Shown piece by piece: positions 25,111-34,429 of a stretch of DNA of 55,513 nt. The number at the start of each line of letters is the position of its first letter. The stretch's first letter is position 1. A model generated the notes under the pieces. The model searched no databases, was not told the DNA's origin, and saw nothing but the letters and a program-made list of their open reading frames with translations. The translations under genes and the position numbers were made by a program. Location: assembly GCA_023255965.1 (NCBI GenBank), contig JAGDWE010000009.1, positions 1 through 55,513 on the forward strand, in the 5' to 3' direction. Source of the stretch: Desulfurococcales archaeon (lineage in GTDB: Archaea > Thermoproteota > Thermoprotei_A > Sulfolobales > NBVN01).

Positions 25111-26922
25111 GACGTAATCAGCGTACTCAGCTAGTCCTAGCTCAATCAACTTATCCCTTGTAGGAATCCCATTTAAGTCCCATCCCCTTAGCCTGTAGTA
25201 CTCCATTAACGCGTTATCGAATTCATCCCTCCTTAAAACCACACCTTTAACTACATCATCTGGTAGTGGATCCTCAAATACCCTCGGTGGCAAGGTGTCA
25301 TCCTTCCGCCTAATACCCTCCCTGACATTAAATATCCTAATTAAGTTCCATATTCTTTCACCGCATTTTAGATACTCCTCAACAGTGTAGTTAAAGCCTG
25401 TTGCAGCATTTAGTAGATTTACCGCAGGTATTGGTGCGAAATCACAGATAACTAATGAGAAAGCTGCTGCCCTCTCATCCTGTACTTCCTTGACATACTT
25501 AGCCTTGTCGCTTAGTGAGAATCTATGTAACCTTCCCTCGATCTCAGCTCTAGTCGTCCAAGCGCGTTGATGGCATGCGCCTCTATCAGCCGTTGCGTAT
25601 GCTAGAGCCATACCACTGGAACTCCTTGGATCATATCCAGGCATTTCCAAGCCCTTAACATGCATTGCAAACCTTTCGGAACCCCTACCTATGGTCTTTG
25701 AGGCCATAGCAACACCTTCAGCTAATAAATTGCCCAACCAGCCCTCCCTATATGCGATGCGTCTAATTAGCTCCCTCTGAGCTGCCGCGTTCCCGAACCT
25801 TATATCTAATTCGCTGCACTCTTTACCCGCTAATATACCTTTCTCGCAGCATTCCATGATCCATCCAATGACATTGCCCGTTGAAATAGCATCTAACCCT
25901 AACTCATTGCATAGGTGTACGGCCTTAATTACATCGACTATATCCTTCACTCCATTATTCGTACCTAGCAGGGCTATCGTCTCATATTCTGGCCCCCTAA
26001 CGATTACTTCCTTACCATCTATTATTACGTGGCTTAATTTACTGCACGATATTATGCAGTTAAAACATGTAATATCCTTAATCACATAATTAGCCCTCAA
26101 ATGGTCGGCATACAGCTTTTCGGCGTCTCTTAAAGATCCCCTTTGGAAGTTGAGGGACGGTATTATACCGTGTTCATTCATAGGCTTAACCCAGTAGGCA
26201 GTGCCGTATTTCCTCCTAAATTGCATGAATGGATTATCATTAATAGATTTAACAGCCTCTAAGACCGCCTTCTTAAACCCTTCAGGATCAGCTACCTCAA
26301 TCTTATGCGAACCCTTAATAGCTATTGCCTTTAGGTTCTTAGAACCCATCACAGCGCCTGGACCGCCTCTAGCTGCTATACCATTCCTCTCCTCCTCCTT
26401 ATCAAACACTATACATGCGTACCTAACTAGCTTCTCACCCGCAGGACCTATGACACCTACATGGGCATCACGACTCGTCTCACTCCTAACGACGTCCACA
26501 GCTTTACTTACAGTTAAACCCCATAAATGAGTTGCTTCCCTAAACTCCACTAAGTCATCATTTACCCATAAGTAAGTAGGATGCTGTGCACGTCCCCTGA
26601 TGACGATGGCATCATAACCCGCCTTCTTAATTTCTGGACCCATATAACCGCCTACATGGGAGTCCGTGAATATACCGGTTAGTGGCGACTTAGTAACCAC
26701 TACAAACCTACCTGAAGTCGGTGCCGAAGTCCCTGTTAATGGTCCAGTAGCAATTATAAGTACGTTTTCAGGACTTAGTGGATCTACATGAGGCCTTAAA
26801 TTATCAATTAATAACTTAGCCCCCAAGCCTTTACCACCTATGAATAATCTTAAATACCTCTCATCGATACCGTATGTCCTTACCTTCTCACTACTTAAGT
26901 CCACATCCAAGATCCTTCCCAT
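25108..26922 (-). CDS. Tungsten-containing aldehyde:ferredoxin oxidoreductase
   Basis: A TTG further upstream (26955) extends the frame, but the family begins MGRILDVDL, so ATG 26922 is used (604 aa). GGKGLGAKLL, KSPLTGIFTDSHVGGYMGPE and AARGGPGAVMGSKNLKAI bind the tungstopterin. CFNCIISC with a distal LVICDF cysteine ligates the 4Fe-4S cluster. The enzyme oxidises aldehydes to acids with ferredoxin as acceptor in peptide and sugar breakdown. Substrate preference (AOR, FOR or GOR type) cannot be told. The stop codon lies in a small mobile element. Confidence 0.93.
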   Translation of the reverse strand: MGRILDVDLSSEKVRTYGIDERYLRLFIGGKGLGAKLLIDNLRPHVDPLSPENVLIIATGPLTGTSAPTSGRFVVVTKSPLTGIFTDSHVGGYMGPEIKKAGYDAIVIRGRAQHPTYLWVNDDLVEFREATHLWGLTVSKAVDVVRSETSRDAHVGVIGPAGEKLVRYACIVFDKEEERNGIAARGGPGAVMGSKNLKAIAIKGSHKIEVADPEGFKKAVLEAVKSINDNPFMQFRRKYGTAYWVKPMNEHGIIPSLNFQRGSLRDAEKLYADHLRANYVIKDITCFNCIISCSKLSHVIIDGKEVIVRGPEYETIALLGTNNGVKDIVDVIKAVHLCNELGLDAISTGNVIGWIMECCEKGILAGKECSELDIRFGNAAAQRELIRRIAYREGWLGNLLAEGVAMASKTIGRGSERFAMHVKGLEMPGYDPRSSSGMALAYATADRGACHQRAWTTRAEIEGRLHRFSLSDKAKYVKEVQDERAAAFSLVICDFAPIPAVNLLNAATGFNYTVEEYLKCGERIWNLIRIFNVREGIRRKDDTLPPRVFEDPLPDDVVKGVVLRRDEFDNALMEYYRLRGWDLNGIPTRDKLIELGLAEYADYV

Positions 26923-26998
26923 GTAACTACTCAAAGATTGGAACCCAGGTATCAAAGGATAATTGAGGTTAAAAACATTGATGCACGCATTACCTGAA

Positions 26999-27050
26999 AA
27001 TCAGCTGAGACAGGTTTAATCACCTGGTCATCTAATTTTCGTCATCATCT
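26999..27050 (-). ncRNA. Box C/D sRNA candidate targeting 23S rRNA
   Basis: Read on the minus strand: box C atgatga (27048-27042), 12-nt spacer, weak D' gacc, C' gtgatta (27023-27017), a 12-nt guide aacctgtctcag, and box D ctga (27004-27001). The guide is complementary over about 11 nt to UGAGACAGGUU, part of the conserved peptidyl-transferase segment of 23S rRNA as I recall it. The box D + 5 rule would place methylation at the G of UGAG (E. coli ~G2599). The D' box is degenerate. Confidence 0.6.
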
Positions 27051-27060
27051 ACTAAATACA

Positions 27061-27095
27061 ACTGAAAGCTCCGTCCTTTACGGCGAGGATGAAAG
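27061..27095 (-). repeat. TnpB-type hairpin element end
   Basis: actgaaagctccgtccttta then cggcgaggatgaaag. Inverted relative to 23950-23990 and less well conserved, with the CTTTCAG flank visible on the minus strand. It separates the two sRNA candidates from each other. Confidence 0.55.
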
Positions 27096-27255
27096 TTTAT
27101 AAGCTTTTCTACGTTCCCGATGGTTTGGAGGCGCTTTACGGACTCCGGCGGTGGGGGCCGGGGGACCGTGAGGAACCCAAGGGCGGGTAATCAACAACCA
27201 CCAAAGAACATCAAAGATCGCTCCCGGGTGAACGGCTGGGGGCCGGATATAATAG
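27096..27255. other. GC-rich unassigned segment
   Basis: About 150 bp, much richer in G and C than the genes nearby, begin after a TATA-like tttataag at 27096-27103. It contains runs such as ggcggtgggggccgggggac. In a hyperthermophile such an island may be a structured RNA, but it does not show the RNase P or SRP motifs I know. Its flank next to an element hairpin makes a decayed tnpB tail equally likely. Confidence 0.35.
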
Positions 27256-27260
27256 TGATC

Positions 27261-27313
27261 AGATGATGTGACGACGGTCTCCTGAGGTGTGATGCATCTT
27301 CTCTTCACTGAAA
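27261..27313 (+). ncRNA. Box C/D sRNA candidate targeting 23S rRNA
   Basis: Box C atgatgt (27263-27269), 12-nt guide gacgacggtctc, box D' ctga (27282-27285), 3-nt spacer, C' gtgatgc (27289-27295), 12-nt guide atcttctcttca, box D ctga (27308-27311). The symmetric 12-nt spacing is what archaeal sRNAs show. The first guide is complementary over 10 nt to AGACCGUCGU, the conserved 23S segment just before the target of the minus-strand sRNA 230 bp away (recalled, not searched). The target of the second guide is unknown. Confidence 0.65.
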
Positions 27314-27363
27314 TGGCAATATTATTTATTAAGTTAATAACGTATGTAATCTAATTAGATGAT

Positions 27364-30300
27364 ATGATGCCAGTGTATGATGAGGTACGAGATGCTGAGC
27401 TGGGAATCTACAGCGGTTCATGTCCTAATTGCGGCGGCGTAATAAGCGACTCTAGACTAAGGAGCTCGCTTCCATGTACTACATGTCTTCCCATCTTTAA
27501 AAAGGACATTAGCTTGAGTAATTTAATTAAGTTGTTGGAGGAATTAGGTACGCTAAATAGGCTAAGGGAGCGATATCTAACCGAGCTAAGCGTTAACGAG
27601 ATGGTGGATATCTTTGAAAAATGCGTCGGTAGTAAGCCGTGGAGCATCCAAATGCTGTGGATGCGCAGACTAGCTAGGAATATTTCATTCGCTATGATCG
27701 CTCCTACCGGCATAGGTAAGACCACCTTCGGCATAGCAATTAGCATTTACTATGCATCTAAGGGCTATAAGACGTATATCATAGTACCAACCACGATGCT
27801 TGCAATGCAACTAGAGAGGAAGTTTGAGGAGGTAGCAAGGAGACCTAATGTCCCGTTAATTAACTACTTGGTGATACATTCCAAGGTACCTAGGAAGGAG
27901 CGTGAACTAAGGGAACGGAGACTGGATGAAGGGGCTTTCGACGTATTAGTAACTACCTCTAGATACTTGCTAAATAACTTTGAGAGGATCTCAAGGAACA
28001 ACTTTAAATTCATATTCGTTGATGACGTTGATGCTGTTTTAAGGGGATCCAAAGCCATAGATATGATACTTAAGTTAGCTGGATTTGATGATGATGACAT
28101 CGAGTTAGCGCTTAAGCTATTAAGGCTACGTAGTGAGTTAACGTTCAGACGTGACGACGAGAAATTGGTTGAGGAGATATCCAAAATTGAGGAGCACATT
28201 AAGTTAAGGAGGGCTCGGAACAATAAGGTAGTTGTTATAGCTAGTGCCACGGGGAATCCTAGAGGAGTTCGAGTTAAGCTATTCAGGGAGTTATTGGGCT
28301 TCGAGATAGGTGCTAGACCGGAGTTTATACGGAATGTTGCTGATCTATATATCAAGCCAGGAGGCGCCCCCATAGAAGAGATTGTAATTAATATGGTTAA
28401 GAAGCTGGGTAGTGGCGGTCTAGTGTACGTTCCTGTAGATAAGGGCGTGGAATTTGCAGAAGCATTAGCTAAGATATTAAATAGTCGTGGAATACATGCA
28501 GAAGCATTACATAGTAGAAACGTTAAAGTAATTAATGAATTCGTGGAGAGGAAATTAGACGTCCTCATAGGCGTCGCTACATATTATGGGGTACTAGTTA
28601 GGGGTTTAGACCTACCTGAGGTAGTGAGGTATGCGATATTCGTGGGTGTTCCAAGACATAAGATACCGTTGAGGCTTAACAACATAGGGCCATACGATGT
28701 ATTAAGACTTTTAACGATAGTGAGGGACGTTATTAGGGATCAAGACCGTAAGAGGGATTTAGATAATTTACTGATGGTCATTAGGAGGGGGTTAAGGAGG
28801 GCTTCAATAACAGCATTATCTAAGGCTAAGGAGGTATTAATGAATTTAAGAACTGCTGAGACATCATTTGAGAAGAACCTACTTAAAGCGTATGAAGCGC
28901 TTAGGAGCTACTTAAACGATTCGTCAATCGTAAACGAGATTAAGAAGTACGGTGAGGCAACTATTATTGAAGAGAACGGCGAGCTCTACATATTAATACC
29001 TGACGTACCTACATATATTCAAGCTAGTGGTAGGACTTCAAGGCTGTTTATTGGAGGTATAAGTAAAGGGCTGTCCATAGTAGTAGATGATGATGAAAGG
29101 CTGCTTAAGGGGTTGGAGTCTAGGGCCAGATGGTTAATTGATGATTTCAAATTCTCTAGCATAGATGAAGTCGACTTAGGCAGGCTAGTTAATGAGGTTG
29201 ATAGGGATAGGGAGTTAATTAAATCGATACGATGCGGACTAGTAGATGTATCGGAATTGAGTAAGTTGGGTAAGGAATTCATAGCACCTAAGACGATATT
29301 ATTAGTTGTTGAATCACCTAATAAGGCTAGAACTATAGCTCGTTTCTTCGGTAAACCAAGTATACGTGATTATGGTGGATTAAGGGTTTATGAAGTCAGC
29401 ATAGGTAGATATACGCTATTAGTAACCGCTAGCGGGGGGCATATATATGACCTAATAACAAATACCGCTGCAACTGACAACATTTACGGAGTTGCTTATG
29501 AGAGGATGGACGGCAGGTTTAAGTTCATACCTATATATTCATCCATAAAGAGGTGCCTGAAATGCGGCTATCAATTCACTGATGAATTAAGTATGTGTCC
29601 CATATGTGGATCTGCTATTGTTAAAAATTCGATAAATATTGTAAATCTACTTCGAGATTTAGCTTATGAGGTTGATGAGGTCTACATAGGAACAGATCCA
29701 GATACAGAGGGAGAAAAGATCGGATATGATATATACCTGGCATTAAGTCCGTACGCAAGGATTATAAGAAGGATAGAGTTTCATGAAGTTACTAGGAAGG
29801 CCATACTCAATTCATTAAGTAATCCAAGGGACATAGAGTTAAACCTAGTTAAAGCTCAGGTAGTTCGTAGGATTGAGGATAGATGGCTTGGATTCTCACT
29901 ATCCTCCCTCCTTCAGGTGGACTTCTGGAAGGAGTACTGTAGGGGGAGAGGACGCTCAGATGCTAGGTGTGGTGAGCCCGTTAATAGGAATTTAAGTGCT
30001 GGTAGAGTTCAGACGCCAGTCCTCGGATGGATTGTAAAGCACTATGAGGACTACGTCAGCAGTAAGAGGAAGTTCCTCATATTAAACCTAAACAATATAC
30101 GTCTTGAAATAGCTCTTACTGATGAATTCGCTTCATTAAGTACTGAGGATATAGCTGAGGTCGTAGTTAAGGTTTTAAGTAGAGATGTTGTTAGTGAGGA
30201 GTTAAAGCCCTTGCCGCCTTATACGACCGATAGCGTGCTATCGGATGCATCGCTGTTTCTTGGATTACCTGCCCCCCAAACAATGCAAGTACTTCAGGAA

Positions 30301-31161
30301 TTATTTGAGATGGGATTCATAACGTATCATAGGACGGATAGTACCAGGGTGTCTGAGGTGGGTCTAGCTATTGCGAGGGAGTATTTGAGTAGTCTATTAG
30401 GGGGTGAATTCGGTAAGTACTTCGCCCCAAGGGTATGGAGTTCTGAGGGAGCACATGAATGTATAAGACCGACTAGACCAGCTGATGCAGACATGATTAC
30501 TAGGCTTATTAGTGAGGGGGTCATAGAGCCAGTGAGAAGGTTAACCCGTAAGCACTTAAATATATATAACTTAATATTCAGTAGATTTATAGCTAGTCAG
30601 TCTAAGGAGGCCATAGTTAGGAAGGGGAAGTATGAATTAATGATCGAATTACGCCTAACGAACGGCCGAACCCTGAAAATTACCGAATCGCCTCTAGTTG
30701 CAGAGGGCGTAGTTGACGTTATGTTCGACGGGTTTTCAAGATTTTATAAGTACTTTAAATTAATTAATGATTTAATGCCTGGTTCCTACATCCTCACTAA
30801 GGACAACTTTAGAGTTATTACCAAGGGAGTTACCCCGCTACTTACTCAAGCACGTTTAATTAGTATGATGAGGGAGAGAGGTATTGGTAGACCAAGCACC
30901 TACTCAAAGATCATTGAGACATTATTTAAACGTAACTACGTGATTGAGAGCAGGAGAAGAGGTTATCTAATACCTACTCAGCTAGGTATAGAGGTTTACT
31001 ACTACCTCAGTAATTCATTTAAGAGCTTGGTGTCTGAGGAGAGAACCAAGGACTTGGAAATGAAGATGGATCTGATAGAGGCAGGTAAGCAGGATTACAG
31101 CGAAATACTTAATGAGCTTTACAACGAATTAATTACACAGGGATTAGTAAGGGTGCGCTAA
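27364..31161 (+). CDS. rgy: Reverse gyrase
   Basis: A 1265-aa fusion of an SF2 helicase and a type IA topoisomerase that introduces positive supercoils, the marker protein of hyperthermophiles. Zinc finger 1 is CPNCGG with CTTC (residues 20-39). Walker A is APTGIGKT (about 111-118) and the DEAD-equivalent is VDDVDAV. The Toprim start is VVESPNKARTIARFFG near 648, with DPDTEGEKI. Zinc finger 2 is CLKCGY/CPICG near 731. The catalytic Tyr is in FITYHRTDSTR, residue 988. It is a single uninterrupted chain. The stop overlaps the start of the next gene by one base. Confidence 0.97.
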   Translation: MMPVYDEVRDAELGIYSGSCPNCGGVISDSRLRSSLPCTTCLPIFKKDISLSNLIKLLEELGTLNRLRERYLTELSVNEMVDIFEKCVGSKPWSIQMLWMRRLARNISFAMIAPTGIGKTTFGIAISIYYASKGYKTYIIVPTTMLAMQLERKFEEVARRPNVPLINYLVIHSKVPRKERELRERRLDEGAFDVLVTTSRYLLNNFERISRNNFKFIFVDDVDAVLRGSKAIDMILKLAGFDDDDIELALKLLRLRSELTFRRDDEKLVEEISKIEEHIKLRRARNNKVVVIASATGNPRGVRVKLFRELLGFEIGARPEFIRNVADLYIKPGGAPIEEIVINMVKKLGSGGLVYVPVDKGVEFAEALAKILNSRGIHAEALHSRNVKVINEFVERKLDVLIGVATYYGVLVRGLDLPEVVRYAIFVGVPRHKIPLRLNNIGPYDVLRLLTIVRDVIRDQDRKRDLDNLLMVIRRGLRRASITALSKAKEVLMNLRTAETSFEKNLLKAYEALRSYLNDSSIVNEIKKYGEATIIEENGELYILIPDVPTYIQASGRTSRLFIGGISKGLSIVVDDDERLLKGLESRARWLIDDFKFSSIDEVDLGRLVNEVDRDRELIKSIRCGLVDVSELSKLGKEFIAPKTILLVVESPNKARTIARFFGKPSIRDYGGLRVYEVSIGRYTLLVTASGGHIYDLITNTAATDNIYGVAYERMDGRFKFIPIYSSIKRCLKCGYQFTDELSMCPICGSAIVKNSINIVNLLRDLAYEVDEVYIGTDPDTEGEKIGYDIYLALSPYARIIRRIEFHEVTRKAILNSLSNPRDIELNLVKAQVVRRIEDRWLGFSLSSLLQVDFWKEYCRGRGRSDARCGEPVNRNLSAGRVQTPVLGWIVKHYEDYVSSKRKFLILNLNNIRLEIALTDEFASLSTEDIAEVVVKVLSRDVVSEELKPLPPYTTDSVLSDASLFLGLPAPQTMQVLQELFEMGFITYHRTDSTRVSEVGLAIAREYLSSLLGGEFGKYFAPRVWSSEGAHECIRPTRPADADMITRLISEGVIEPVRRLTRKHLNIYNLIFSRFIASQSKEAIVRKGKYELMIELRLTNGRTLKITESPLVAEGVVDVMFDGFSRFYKYFKLINDLMPGSYILTKDNFRVITKGVTPLLTQARLISMMRERGIGRPSTYSKIIETLFKRNYVIESRRRGYLIPTQLGIEVYYYLSNSFKSLVSEERTKDLEMKMDLIEAGKQDYSEILNELYNELITQGLVRVR

Positions 31162-31973
31162 TGAATCTCGAGGGCGGTAAGGCCGTTATAGCTGTTCCTC
31201 ATATAAATGTAGATATAACTGCTAAGGAATTCCTAAGAAACGTTGAGGTAATGGTTGAAGGCGCTAAGGAAAGGGGAGCACATCTCGTGATCCTCCCATC
31301 ACCATTACATCCATTAATTGATGTCTTAAAGGGTACTAAGAGGATTTCATCCTACGAGTCATCTAATGAGGAGTTGATCAATAGGCTTCTATACTTAAGT
31401 AATAAGTTCCTACTCTACATACTTATATCGCCGATCATCCGTAGGGCTGGAAGTAAGAGATATCTAACGTCAGTACTTCTAACCCCACAAGGCGGGGAAA
31501 TATACGTTAAGAAGATCTTCAGCGATAGCAGCTTGCAGGGTATTATAAGCCCTGGTAGGGACATAGACTTGCTTGAGATCGATGGTGAGATCGGCACTAA
31601 GGTATGTGTGCTAATAGGCTCCGACATACTTATCCCTGAGATATCTAGGTTATGTAATTTCCTAGGGTCAGATATCATGATATCAATTCAACTACCGCTA
31701 ATAACGTCCATAAAACCCGATATAATAAAGTCAATAGCTATAACTAGGGCTGTAGAGAATTCTATTCCCTTTATCAATCTAGGAAGCTATACACGCGATA
31801 GGAGTAACTTGATACCCACATTAGTGGTTAGCAGTGCTGGTGATGTTATTGACTTATGTGAGGACTTTGAGTCGAGCCTACTAATAGTTGAGGTAGGTAG
31901 GAGGAATATAGCTAGCGGTGAATCCTTTATTATAAGAAATTTAAAAAACTTGATTAGAAAAATAGTTATTTAA
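31161..31973 (+). CDS. Nitrilase-superfamily-like protein with altered catalytic residues
   Basis: The product is 270 aa. The fold order of the carbon-nitrogen hydrolase family is visible: AHLVILPSP where active enzymes have LPE, YVKKIFSD at the catalytic lysine region, KVCVLIGSDILIPEISRL at the catalytic Cys region (usually ICxDxxFPE), and a late GDVI. The catalytic Glu of the first motif is replaced by Ser, so amidase activity is doubtful. It is co-transcribed with reverse gyrase (TAATG overlap), an unexplained pairing. A non-catalytic or changed role is inferred. Confidence 0.6.
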   Translation: MNLEGGKAVIAVPHINVDITAKEFLRNVEVMVEGAKERGAHLVILPSPLHPLIDVLKGTKRISSYESSNEELINRLLYLSNKFLLYILISPIIRRAGSKRYLTSVLLTPQGGEIYVKKIFSDSSLQGIISPGRDIDLLEIDGEIGTKVCVLIGSDILIPEISRLCNFLGSDIMISIQLPLITSIKPDIIKSIAITRAVENSIPFINLGSYTRDRSNLIPTLVVSSAGDVIDLCEDFESSLLIVEVGRRNIASGESFIIRNLKNLIRKIVI

Positions 31974-31980
31974 TCTAGAT

Positions 31981-32931
31981 TTAACCCTCGACAGGTCCTA
32001 TTACTTCCTTGCCAATCAACTTATTGATCCTCTCTACTTCAGCATCAACTAGCTGCTGTATCTTCTTTATCTCCTCTTCACTTAGATGCCTAAACCTCCC
32101 TTGAAGCCTTAAGTACTCCCTCACCGGCTTCCTCTTAGGCACCGGTGTAGTCACTCTGTAGACTCCGTTCTCATATTCATAGTTAATCCACATACCTGTT
32201 AGTACCGCTAATTTACCGACCGCGACCGACTTATCGGGCTCTATCCTCCACCCTGGAACACAAGGCGATAGTACATGGATTAGCTTGGGTCCCCTAATAG
32301 ATAATGCCTTCTTAACCTTTGCATACAGGTCTAAGGGGAATGCTGGATTAGCCGTTGCTGCATACGGTACGTTATGAGCTATGGCTATGGCTACCAAGTC
32401 CTTCCTCTTCTTAGGCCTCCACTCACCGCGCCATATCTTACCAACAGGCGTCGTCGTTGTCCAAGCGCCCATAGGTGTTGAACCGCTTCTCTGGATACCC
32501 GTGTTCATGTAGGCCTCATTATCATAGCATATGTAGAGTACGTCATCACCTCTCTCTAAAGTGCCTGATAATGCCTGTAAGCCTATATCGAAGGTACCTC
32601 CATCACCACCAATCGCTACCACATTAATCTGTCTATCCTTAGGTATTACTCCTTTCCTCTTCAATACCTCAATACCAGCCCTTATACCTGAGGCCACGGC
32701 GGCTGCGTTCTCGAACGCTACATGAATCCATGGAACTCTCCAAGCATTATCGGGGTAAACCGTAGATGTTATCTCACCACAACATGTAGGCATGACCACT
32801 ATCGTGTCCTTACCAGCTGCCTTAAGTATATGTCTAAATGCTATAGCCGCCCCGCATCCCTGACACATCCTGTGCCCAGGTGCTAGTAGTTCATCCCTAG
32901 GTAGGTCCCAAACGGTTATAGGCTTGCTCAT
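31981..32931 (-). CDS. porB: Pyruvate/2-oxoacid:ferredoxin oxidoreductase beta subunit
   Basis: The product is 316 aa. HRMCQGCGAAIAFRHIL opens the TPP-binding domain, with CCGEITSTVYP and the GGDGGTFDIGLQALSGTLER Mg-TPP motif. Four conserved cysteines (positions 19, 22, about 49 and 220) bind the proximal 4Fe-4S cluster. The subunit decarboxylates pyruvate to acetyl-CoA and reduces ferredoxin with its partners. Its ATG overlaps the end of the alpha gene. Confidence 0.93.
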   Translation of the reverse strand: MSKPITVWDLPRDELLAPGHRMCQGCGAAIAFRHILKAAGKDTIVVMPTCCGEITSTVYPDNAWRVPWIHVAFENAAAVASGIRAGIEVLKRKGVIPKDRQINVVAIGGDGGTFDIGLQALSGTLERGDDVLYICYDNEAYMNTGIQRSGSTPMGAWTTTTPVGKIWRGEWRPKKRKDLVAIAIAHNVPYAATANPAFPLDLYAKVKKALSIRGPKLIHVLSPCVPGWRIEPDKSVAVGKLAVLTGMWINYEYENGVYRVTTPVPKRKPVREYLRLQGRFRHLSEEEIKKIQQLVDAEVERINKLIGKEVIGPVEG

Positions 32932-34109
32932 TCTCTCACCCCAATAAATATTGGTTCCTTAGGTAATTCCCTAGCATCCTTATACTTAATTAACGCGCTC
33001 ACCATCTGCTTAACGTTATCCATAGTCAGCAATCTACCACCTAGTCCGGCTATGAACCCTATTGTCCTTACGTCCAGCCCCCTCTGCTTAATCGCTGCGA
33101 TTACATCACTATGTAGATGACCGCCTGTCGGTGATCCAGGGACCAACGCCCTATCCATGACGCCAACTAACTTGACATTACTTAACGCCTTAGCTACATC
33201 ATCTGCTGGGAATGGCCTATATAACTTGACCCTCAACGCACCTACCTTAATTCCCTCCTTTCTAGCTCTATCTACGTAGGCCTTTATAGTGCCCATGAAA
33301 CTGCCCATACCAACTATAGCTACTTCAGCGTCGTCTAACATGTAAGTCTCTATAGCTGAGTACCTCCTCCCGAACTTCTTAGCGAAATCTACCACCACTT
33401 CATCAAATACCTGCCTAGCCTCCTTCATGGCCTCCCACTGTTGGCGCTTGAATTCATAGTAGTAATTTGGATCCCCAACAGAACCCATAGCTACAGGTTT
33501 ATCTGGATCAAGTACATACCACGTCCTCCTCTTAGGCGCAAAGCTTAATACATCTTCATCGCTCTCCACCTCAACCGGCTCCACTACATGGCTCTGTATA
33601 TATCCATCCATCGAGGTTATAACCGGCAGTAGGACCCTCGGATCCTCAGCTATTCTATACCCAATAATTACCTCGTCATATGCTTCCTGATTAGATGCTG
33701 ACATCATCATCACCCAACCGGCATCCTGCACCGACATGAAGTCGCTGTGGTCATTCCATATGTTTATAGGTGCTGATAAAGCCCTATTAACTATCGTTAG
33801 AACCATAGGTAGCCTCATAGCTGACATGATGTAGAGTAATTCGTTCATTAACGCTAACCCCTGAGAACACGTTGCTGAATACGCCCTAGCACCTACAGCT
33901 GCGGCACCTATCGCTACACTTAGGGCTGTGTGCTCTGACTCCACATGCAGGAACTCTGCGTCTAATTCGCCATTGGCCACGAACTCAGACAGCCTTTCAA
34001 CGATAGTTGTCTGAGGTGATATAGGATATGCCGTCATTACATCCACATCACATGCTTTTACAGCGTATGCCACTGCATAATTGCCTCCTAATGGTACGAC
34101 CTTACCCAT
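32928..34109 (-). CDS. porA: Pyruvate/2-oxoacid:ferredoxin oxidoreductase alpha subunit
   Basis: The product is 393 aa. YAVKACDVDVMTAYPISPQT is the substrate-side signature, with SEHTALSVAIGAAAVGARAY and TCSQGLALMNE. A C-terminal transketolase-type domain (VGALRVKLYRPFP) follows. It pairs with beta to form the active site. The start follows the delta gene by one base. Confidence 0.93.
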   Translation of the reverse strand: MGKVVPLGGNYAVAYAVKACDVDVMTAYPISPQTTIVERLSEFVANGELDAEFLHVESEHTALSVAIGAAAVGARAYSATCSQGLALMNELLYIMSAMRLPMVLTIVNRALSAPINIWNDHSDFMSVQDAGWVMMMSASNQEAYDEVIIGYRIAEDPRVLLPVITSMDGYIQSHVVEPVEVESDEDVLSFAPKRRTWYVLDPDKPVAMGSVGDPNYYYEFKRQQWEAMKEARQVFDEVVVDFAKKFGRRYSAIETYMLDDAEVAIVGMGSFMGTIKAYVDRARKEGIKVGALRVKLYRPFPADDVAKALSNVKLVGVMDRALVPGSPTGGHLHSDVIAAIKQRGLDVRTIGFIAGLGGRLLTMDNVKQMVSALIKYKDARELPKEPIFIGVRE

Positions 34110-34110
34110 A

Positions 34111-34428
34111 TTATATCACCTCCTCCACCATACTTATTGCCTTAACCGGGCATTCATTTGCGCAGATGCCACATCCCTTGCAATGATCGTAATCTATTTT
34201 ATATGTAACCTTATACTCCCTACCAGCCTTAGTCTTATACGGTTCATCTACCTCTATGATAGATCCCTCAGGGCAATACATCCAACAAGTCCTACATCTA
34301 ATACATTTTTCCTGATCTATTTCAGGTCTTAAGGTCCTCCACTCACCGGTCTTATATGAGACGCTGCTACCAGGCACTAGATTAACTGCCCCTATAGGTA
34401 ATTGCCTCCATCCGGGCAATGCGCTCAT
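34111..34428 (-). CDS. porD: Pyruvate/2-oxoacid:ferredoxin oxidoreductase delta subunit (2x4Fe-4S)
   Basis: A 105-aa ferredoxin-like subunit. Two cluster motifs, CIRCRTCWMYCPEG and CKGCGICANECPV, carry electrons from the TPP site to ferredoxin. Order in the operon is gamma, delta, alpha, beta, the common archaeal four-subunit layout. Confidence 0.93.
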   Translation of the reverse strand: MSALPGWRQLPIGAVNLVPGSSVSYKTGEWRTLRPEIDQEKCIRCRTCWMYCPEGSIIEVDEPYKTKAGREYKVTYKIDYDHCKGCGICANECPVKAISMVEEVI

Positions 34429-34429
34429 T

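Noticed and set aside
27096-27255. RNase P RNA or SRP RNA in the GC island
   Set aside because: The conserved catalytic-core and helix 8 motifs I know for these RNAs are absent.
27078-27308. 76-codon minus-strand frame rich in Pro and Trp
   Set aside because: It spans an element hairpin and an sRNA candidate, and nothing about it resembles a known protein.
27864-28568. Ser/Leu-rich 234-codon frame antisense to reverse gyrase
   Set aside because: Shadow of the reverse gyrase frame; low-complexity composition is what antisense of this codon usage produces.
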